64,000 bases of DNA, taken from Dyella dinghuensis (GTDB taxonomy: Bacteria > Pseudomonadota > Gammaproteobacteria > Xanthomonadales > Rhodanobacteraceae). Positions 58,825 to 64,000 of this stretch are shown here, in pieces. The stretch lies in assembly GCF_003977615.1 (NCBI RefSeq), contig NZ_RYZR01000003.1, positions 434,001 to 498,000 on the forward strand, given 5' to 3'. The notes under the pieces are model-generated. The model saw only the letters and a list, made by a program, of their open reading frames with translations. It had not been told where the DNA came from and did no database searches. Each line of letters begins with the position of its first letter. Position 1 is the stretch's first letter. The position numbers and the translations under genes were made by a program.

Positions 58825-60846
58825 TTAGCGATCGGCGACGTTGCCTTGGGACGCTGCCTTGAGACGGTGCAAGAACGTCGGCCAGTCGATTCGCGTCTGC
58901 TCGCCCACCACGTGCAGATAGGGCAAGCCGCTGCCTTCGACGATGGTGTAGCCGCTAGCATCTCCGTCGAGACCACTGAACGTGCACACCCCATTCTGCA
59001 AGGTGGTGTCGATCCCCATCCGCTTGTAATTGAGCGTCTTGAAGAGCTTCATCACCGCGCCCTGGAAACCGCCCGCCGCGGTACCGCCAGTTACAACGGA
59101 GAGATTGTTGGCGGCGTGCAGGCTGATCTTCCCGCCGTTCTGGGCGAGCAATGACGCCTTGAATGCGACGAGGTTACCACCCACAAGTTGCACCCCGTTG
59201 ATCGAGCCATCCAGACGGCCGGTCATGCTGCCGAAACTGAAGGTATCGGCAAGCGGCGCGAGATCGAGCTGATGCAGCGCGACATCCGTAGTGATGATCG
59301 GGTTCTCGCTCAGCGGTTGCTGCACGGAGAGGTGCGTGAGAACAGCTGTGCCGTCGAACGCCTTGGCGGTGAGCTCGCCTTGAAGCTCGTATCGCTCGTT
59401 GATCGACGACATGGACGAAATCGTGCCATCCAGCGTGCCGGCGATCGGCGTCCAGCCCATGGTTTGATTGAGCGTCGCGAGGTCAACGCCAGCCACACTG
59501 GCAGCGAGATTCAGGCGTTGCGCTTTGGCAGCAGCAGGGCGCCATTCCAACGCCGTGAGATGAACCTGACCTTTGAGCAGCGGCATATCCAACGGTGACT
59601 GCAGCGCGAGACTTCCGTCATGACTGTGCCAATGCGATTGCGCGGCGCCGACTGCGTATTTGCGCCATACCAGCTGATTCCAGCCGAACGTGGTCGGCGG
59701 TTTGTCACCCTGTTCTGACCAGTCAACGTTCCCGTGAAGGCCGCTGGCCTGAAGCTGGCCAGTGCTATCGGCAAGATCCAGCCCGTCGCTATGGAAGGCG
59801 AAACTGCGCCAGCTATCCGCCACGTAGTCGAGATGGCCATCAAGCTGGCCGCTGATATGCAAGTTCGGCGCTAACGCGTTATCGAACCAGGGTTGACCGT
59901 AGCGATCGTAGGCTGCTGGGAAACGTGCCTGGAAATGATCGAGTTTCAATTTCTGCAGATTGCCTTTTGCATCGATGGAGAGTGCACCATCGAGCTGCAA
60001 GGCATCCGCGTCATCCAGATGAAGGCGACTGACCTCTGCACCGCCATGTTCCATATTGGCCACAAGATCCAGCGCAATATCATGGTCAGGCAAGCGCGCG
60101 AGCGCGGGTCCGAACTGCAACTGACCGCCATGCAGGCTGCCGTTCAAGGCAAGTTGTGCTGGACGATGTGTTGCATCCAGCGCGAAACGCGCATGCCCAG
60201 CCAACCCATCTGCGGCGACGTTGCCTGCAGGTGTGGTGTATTTAAGGTCTGCCGTCGTGACATCGCCGGACGACTGGAATCCTTCGTCTCGTACATCGAG
60301 CGCGAGTTCAGCATCCACTTTTCCGCCAGCAACATGCCCTGCCCAAACGGTTGCCAACAAGCCTTGCAACCAGCCGGCCGGCAGATTGTGCATGTTGATC
60401 TGCGCGTGGCTGGGCTGATCCAGCGGAAGCGCTGCACCGACGCGTATCACACCTTGCGTCGCATCGACTTCCAGCGTGTTCGCCGATCCGTCCATCACCA
60501 CCGCAATGATCGCGTTGCTCAACGCACCACCGGGAGCGCCAGTGAACTGTGCAGTGCCGTCGAACAGCCAGCGCATTTGGATATCGCGCCGAAGATTGCC
60601 TTGCAGTGTCAGGCCGACCTTCCGCCAGCCCAATGTCGGGAAGTCAGCCTTGCTTGCGTGCAGGCTGATCTTTACCGTGTTCGGATCTGCGCCTGGCGCC
60701 AGCCGTGCTGTGATGTCCTGCAGGCTGGCGCCCGGGACATCGACTCGCTTGGCCGCGACGACCGTATCCGCCCACACCGGTACCGCCCCCATCAAACCGC
60801 AGAAGGTACACAGGCAAAGTAGCGAGCGGCGCAATGAACGAAACAT
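58825..60846 (-). CDS. YdbH-like large periplasmic/envelope protein
   Basis: The protein has 673 aa. The start at 60846 gives a signal peptide (LLCLCTFCGLMGAVPVWA); the frame continues to 61203 but that part lies in the divergent receiver-HPt gene. The protein is largely repeating amphipathic beta strands with Leu-rich, Asp/Gly-rich turns (for example LDGALSIDAKGNLQKLKLDHF), as in AsmA/TamB/YdbH-type lipid-transfer proteins. The C-terminal region (about 440-670), with MTGRLDGSINGVQLVGGNLVAF and a final FHRLKAASQG-like stretch, resembles YdbH. A role in phospholipid transport between membranes is likely from family knowledge. Assignment to YdbH is by pattern only. Confidence 0.8.
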   Translation of the reverse strand: MFRSLRRSLLCLCTFCGLMGAVPVWADTVVAAKRVDVPGASLQDITARLAPGADPNTVKISLHASKADFPTLGWRKVGLTLQGNLRRDIQMRWLFDGTAQFTGAPGGALSNAIIAVVMDGSANTLEVDATQGVIRVGAALPLDQPSHAQINMHNLPAGWLQGLLATVWAGHVAGGKVDAELALDVRDEGFQSSGDVTTADLKYTTPAGNVAADGLAGHARFALDATHRPAQLALNGSLHGGQLQFGPALARLPDHDIALDLVANMEHGGAEVSRLHLDDADALQLDGALSIDAKGNLQKLKLDHFQARFPAAYDRYGQPWFDNALAPNLHISGQLDGHLDYVADSWRSFAFHSDGLDLADSTGQLQASGLHGNVDWSEQGDKPPTTFGWNQLVWRKYAVGAAQSHWHSHDGSLALQSPLDMPLLKGQVHLTALEWRPAAAKAQRLNLAASVAGVDLATLNQTMGWTPIAGTLDGTISSMSSINERYELQGELTAKAFDGTAVLTHLSVQQPLSENPIITTDVALHQLDLAPLADTFSFGSMTGRLDGSINGVQLVGGNLVAFKASLLAQNGGKISLHAANNLSVVTGGTAAGGFQGAVMKLFKTLNYKRMGIDTTLQNGVCTFSGLDGDASGYTIVEGSGLPYLHVVGEQTRIDWPTFLHRLKAASQGNVADR

Positions 60847-60892
60847 GTCCGCCCATTCTGCCAAACTAAGCTGAACGAAACGGACAACGACG

Positions 60893-61627
60893 ATGCCGTA
60901 CCTGTCCCCTTCCTCGCCCACCGATGCTGCCGGACCGTATGTGCTGGTGGCCGACGACGACGCGACCAGCCGGTGCTTCCTGGGGAATGCCCTGCAGCAG
61001 CTCGGTGCGCGCGTGGCTTTGAGCCCCGATGGGGGAGCGGCGCTCAATCGAGCACGCACAGAAGCGTTTGACCTATTGCTGCTCGATTGCCGCATGCTGG
61101 ACACCGATGCCGTAAGCGTGCTGAACCAGCTTCGCGATGACATCCATGCCCTTTCGGCGCGCACACCCGCGGTCGCGAGCAGCGCCGAGCTCGATGCCAG
61201 CAAGCAGCGCAGCTTATTGGAGGCCGGATTTCATGCGGTCCTGCTCAAACCCTGTACGTTAAGTGATCTGCAGGGCATCCTGGCCTTCGCGGCGATCGAT
61301 AGCCAGCAACTGCCGCTGCTGGACGACAAGCTCGCCTTGAACGCCAGCGGTACGCCTGCCGTTATGCAGGCCCTGCGCAAACTCTTTCGCCAGGAATTGC
61401 TCCATCTGAACGAGGAACTTGACGCGCTAAGCTCGGATGCCACCGCGCTGGAAACACGGCTGCACAAGCTTCGTTCTTCCTGCGGCTTTTGCGGGGCAGC
61501 GTCATTAGCCGAACACAGCATGTCGTTGCAACGCCATTTGAAACTAGCGCAGCGCGGAGCGATGCTGCCGCTGGCTGATTTTCGCCAATCGTTGTTGCAG
61601 ACAATCCAGGCGCTGGACGCGCAGTGA
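60893..61627 (+). CDS. receiver-HPt phosphorelay protein
   Basis: The protein has 244 aa. The receiver (about 15-130) has VADDD, phospho-Asp65 in DLLLLDCRMLD and Lys in VLLKPC. The C-terminal part (about 145-240) is helical and carries RLHKLRSSCGFCGA, which fits the HPt H-x-L-R/K-x-x-x-G pattern with His191. It could shuttle phosphate between domains, or between a hybrid kinase and another regulator. There is no kinase nearby in this direction. It is divergent from the YdbH-like gene with only 46 bases between starts. Confidence 0.85.
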   Translation: MPYLSPSSPTDAAGPYVLVADDDATSRCFLGNALQQLGARVALSPDGGAALNRARTEAFDLLLLDCRMLDTDAVSVLNQLRDDIHALSARTPAVASSAELDASKQRSLLEAGFHAVLLKPCTLSDLQGILAFAAIDSQQLPLLDDKLALNASGTPAVMQALRKLFRQELLHLNEELDALSSDATALETRLHKLRSSCGFCGAASLAEHSMSLQRHLKLAQRGAMLPLADFRQSLLQTIQALDAQ

Positions 61628-61629
61628 CT

Positions 61630-62340
61630 TCAGCGGCGTGTCAGCGCGCCGCGCAAAACACGCCAGGCACGCAATTCGACACCGCCGAGGTGAAAGCGAA
61701 TCAATTCGCGCATCGTGCCGCGAAGCGCTTGCAGTCCCTGTGCGTCGGGCATGCGATCTTCGCCCAGCGCCAATAGAACGCTGCCTTTCAAGGCATGCGG
61801 ATCGGTGGCATTGCAAAGTACTGCGCCATGCTCAGGGCGATAGGTATAGGTTGCATCGGGTTGCAATGGCGCATCGCCGTCCGCCTCAACCTCCAGCTGC
61901 ATGGCGTAACCAAGCGACGCAAGCAGATCTCTTTCAAAACGACGCAATTGCCAGCTCAACGACTCCCCGGTAGCCAAGCGGCCAAGCGTCTGCGCGTAGG
62001 CGGAGTAAAGCGTGGAAAGCGGATCCTGGCGCTCGGTCAATCGCACGACCAGTTCGTTGACGTAGAGGCCGGCGAGTGCGGCATCACCTGATAAACGCAA
62101 CGGCAACGACGACAATTCGGCATGACGCAATGTCGCCAGCTCGCCGCGCAGCTGCAGATCGAGCAGCAACGGTTGAAAAGGCTCCAGTTGCGCCCGCGAT
62201 ACCCGGGAACGCGCGCCGCGTACGCCACGCGCGACGACGCCGAGACGTCCCGCATCGCGCGTCAGACATTCGAGCAGCAACGACGTTTCCCGATAAGGGC
62301 GCGAATGCAAGACGAAGGCAGGCTGTTGCTCAAGGAGCAT
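61630..62340 (-). CDS. recO: DNA repair protein RecO
   Basis: The protein has 236 aa. The N-terminal OB fold has AFVLHSRPYRETSLLLECLTRDAGRLGVVARGVRG, and helical domain features LYVNELVVRLTERQDPLSTLYSAYAQTL follow. It loads RecA on SSB-coated DNA with RecR. It lies 42 bases downstream of era in the same direction, completing the usual rnc-era-recO order. Its stop is two bases from the convergent receiver-HPt stop. Confidence 0.95.
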   Translation of the reverse strand: MLLEQQPAFVLHSRPYRETSLLLECLTRDAGRLGVVARGVRGARSRVSRAQLEPFQPLLLDLQLRGELATLRHAELSSLPLRLSGDAALAGLYVNELVVRLTERQDPLSTLYSAYAQTLGRLATGESLSWQLRRFERDLLASLGYAMQLEVEADGDAPLQPDATYTYRPEHGAVLCNATDPHALKGSVLLALGEDRMPDAQGLQALRGTMRELIRFHLGGVELRAWRVLRGALTRR

Positions 62341-62382
62341 GATGACCGCCGCCCCATCGTTCCTGCCGGATCATCACTTTCG

Positions 62383-63321
62383 CTAGTCCGTGTAACCAAA
62401 CTGCTTCAGCAAAGACTCGTCGTCCGCCCAACCCTCACGGACCTTCACCCACAGTCGCAGAAAAACCTTGCGATCGAACATGCGCTCCATATGCCGGCGC
62501 GCTGCCGTGCCAATCGCCTTGAGTTGCTCGCCGCCCTGACCGATCACAATGGCCTTTTGACCGTCGCGCTCCACCCAGATCACCGCGTGAATTTCCGCAA
62601 TGCCGTCCGGGCGATCCTGGAATTGTTCGATCTCAACCGTAGTCGCGTAAGGCAGCTCCTGATCCAGACGCAACATCAGTTGCTCGCGCACCATTTCTGC
62701 GGCGAGGAAGCGTTCGCTTCGATCCGTAATTTCGTCTTCGCCAAACACCGGCGCACGCACGGGCAAGCGCGTGATGATGTCATGCGTCAGCGCTTCCAGG
62801 CCCTTGCGCTTTAAAGCACTGACATAGTGCACAGCTTCAAAGCTGTGCTTTTCACTCAGCTCCGCAACGAAGGGCAGCAACGCCGCCTTATCTTTCGTCA
62901 GGTCGACCTTGTTGATGACGAGCAATCGCGGCACCTTTTGCTCATCTAGAGCTTCGTAGAGCGCCTCGTCTTCATCGGTCCAGCGCCCCGCCTCGATCAC
63001 CTGCACAGCCAGTTCCACTTCGCTGATGGCCGAACGAACCGCACGGTTGAGGCTGCGATTCATCGCGCGCTTGGCGCCACGGTGCAACCCGGGCGTATCC
63101 ACATAAAGGATCTGCCCCGCTTCGCTGGTAGCGATACCAAGGATTCGATGACGCGTCGTTTGCGGCCGTGGGCTGACGATAGACAAGCGAACGCCGATCA
63201 GGGCGTTGAGCAACGTCGATTTGCCGACGTTCGGTCGTCCGGCCAGTGCAACGAAGCCACAGCGGAAATCCGGATGCGGCAATTCGTGTTCGGCGAAGTC
63301 GTCTTCGCGATCGTCATTCAT
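62383..63321 (-). CDS. era: GTPase Era
   Basis: The protein has 312 aa. G1 is [10 protein letters not shown]3 [13 protein letters not shown], and G4 NKVDLTKDK. The C-terminal KH domain with the sequence [27 protein letters not shown] binds 16S rRNA near the 3' end for 30S maturation. An N-terminal extension rich in Asp/Glu ([13 protein letters not shown]) precedes the core. It lies 131 bases from rnc, the usual upstream partner. Confidence 0.97.
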   Translation of the reverse strand: MNDDREDDFAEHELPHPDFRCGFVALAGRPNVGKSTLLNALIGVRLSIVSPRPQTTRHRILGIATSEAGQILYVDTPGLHRGAKRAMNRSLNRAVRSAISEVELAVQVIEAGRWTDEDEALYEALDEQKVPRLLVINKVDLTKDKAALLPFVAELSEKHSFEAVHYVSALKRKGLEALTHDIITRLPVRAPVFGEDEITDRSERFLAAEMVREQLMLRLDQELPYATTVEIEQFQDRPDGIAEIHAVIWVERDGQKAIVIGQGGEQLKAIGTAARRHMERMFDRKVFLRLWVKVREGWADDESLLKQFGYTD

Positions 63322-63452
63322 GGGATAAAAATACTCTCGTGGACGGCTGTAAGCATGGCGCTACCTGTCTGCGAGCGCCACTGAAAAATACAACGTGATA
63401 AAACGGTTAATGAGGAGACAGGCCATCCTGATCGGATGCCCGGCGCCAGGTG

Positions 63453-64000
63453 TCATGGGCTGTCGCGGGTATCCAGCAATCGGCTCAGCACCATTTCTGC
63501 GGCATCCTGCTCGGCCAGCCGGCGACTACTGCCCCGCCCCGCGGCAGTGATGGCCATCGGTTCCATGACCACGCAATTCACATCGAAGATGCGCGCGTGG
63601 TCTTCGCCTTCACTGCCCACCAGCTCGTACTGAGGCAAGGGCCAACCTTCGGCCTGCAACCACTCCTGCAACCGCGTCTTGGGGTCCTTGGAGGAGCGCG
63701 GCAACGCGGTGACGCGATCGGCAAACAGGCCTCTCACCGTCTGGCGACAGGCCTCAAAACCACCATCGAGGTAAACCGCAGCGACAAGCGCTTCGAATGC
63801 ATCGGCAAGGATCGAGTCTCGCCGAAAGCCACCGCTCTTGAGCTCGCCCGAGCCGAGCTTGAGACGATCGCCAAGCTCAAGTTCGCGCGCCATCTCGGCA
63901 AGCGCCTGACCGTTCACCAATTGCGCACGAAGACGTGACATCTCGCCTTCACTGGCCTTGGGATGCGTCTCATACAGCATCTCGGCGACGATGGCTCCAA
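63453..64000 (-). CDS. rnc: ribonuclease III (5' end beyond the window)
   Basis: The visible part is 182 codons in frame, entering from the right edge and ending at 63453; the N-terminal catalytic signature is outside. Visible are the second half of the RNase III domain (SGGFRRDSILADAFEALVAAVYLDGG, with the metal-binding Asp and Glu) and the double-stranded RNA-binding domain (about the last 75 residues: KTRLQEWLQAEGWPLPQYELVG to RRLAEQDAAEMVL). It cleaves double-stranded RNA in rRNA and mRNA processing. An internal ATG at 63980 is not the real start, as the frame continues with GAIVAE before it. Confidence 0.95.
   Translation of the reverse strand, partial: GAIVAEMLYETHPKASEGEMSRLRAQLVNGQALAEMARELELGDRLKLGSGELKSGGFRRDSILADAFEALVAAVYLDGGFEACRQTVRGLFADRVTALPRSSKDPKTRLQEWLQAEGWPLPQYELVGSEGEDHARIFDVNCVVMEPMAITAAGRGSSRRLAEQDAAEMVLSRLLDTRDSP

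Overview
The window reads as chromosomal DNA of a gammaproteobacterium of the Xanthomonadales, most likely Rhodanobacteraceae (Dyella/Rhodanobacter/Luteibacter type). This is an inference. It rests on moderately high GC, the block trxB / ftsK-lolA-rarA-(membrane protein)-serS-tRNA-Ser, the order rnc-era-recO, an S-methyl-5'-thioinosine phosphorylase next to hpt, two S53 (xanthomonalisin/kumamolisin-type) secreted proteins, and a TonB-dependent receptor. No 16S gene or other decisive marker is present. I see no prophage, integrase, transposase or CRISPR array.

Layout. (1) 1-3930: an intact tRNA-Leu(UAA), then a large secreted S53-like protein with FG-GAP repeats whose catalytic Glu and Ser are both replaced, then a decayed copy of the 3' part of the same tRNA. 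This looks like the footprint of an old tRNA-targeted insertion. (2) 3.9-12.3 kb: signalling and stress genes. They are a PAS hybrid histidine kinase, a PRC-barrel protein, an orphan OmpR-type regulator, a receiver-only protein, a CsbD-like protein, a YncE-like propeller and a complete OmpR-type two-component pair. (3) 12.7-15.7 kb: a probable four-gene operon with an unknown 129-aa protein, two proteins built from YbjQ-like domains and a PspA/IM30 protein, probably envelope stress. (4) 15.8-23.1 kb: an AraC regulator, a quinone-oxidoreductase-like enzyme, XapX and small basic proteins, a MASE1 sensor with a degenerate kinase module, a small secreted protein and a canonical S53 protease.

(5) 23.3-36 kb: the conserved block tRNA-Ser, serS, rarA, lolA, ftsK, trxB. 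A TonB receptor plus class A acid phosphatase, with an AT-rich repeat-bearing regulatory region, is interposed between rarA and lolA. An alanine dehydrogenase with a highly structured upstream region lies between ftsK and trxB. (6) 36-54 kb: a GNAT-like protein and aat; an HD-GYP protein; a CoA-transferase family enzyme; a cardiolipin synthase-like PLD; xseA; a ThDP enzyme of the acetolactate synthase family paired with an aldehyde dehydrogenase; an AraC regulator divergent from a zinc alcohol dehydrogenase; YdcF- and YigZ-like proteins; an acyltransferase; and an ABC exporter. (7) 54-64 kb: mostly leftward housekeeping genes: csp, MTI phosphorylase, hpt, nagZ, CYTH, rlmD, a YdbH-like giant, a rightward receiver-HPt protein, recO, era and the 3' part of rnc.

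The most interesting points are the S53 pseudoprotease inside a tRNA-bounded segment, the YbjQ-PspA operon, the structured leader upstream of ald, the repeat-rich control region of the TonB receptor/acid phosphatase pair, and a possible small RNA near 7.2 kb.
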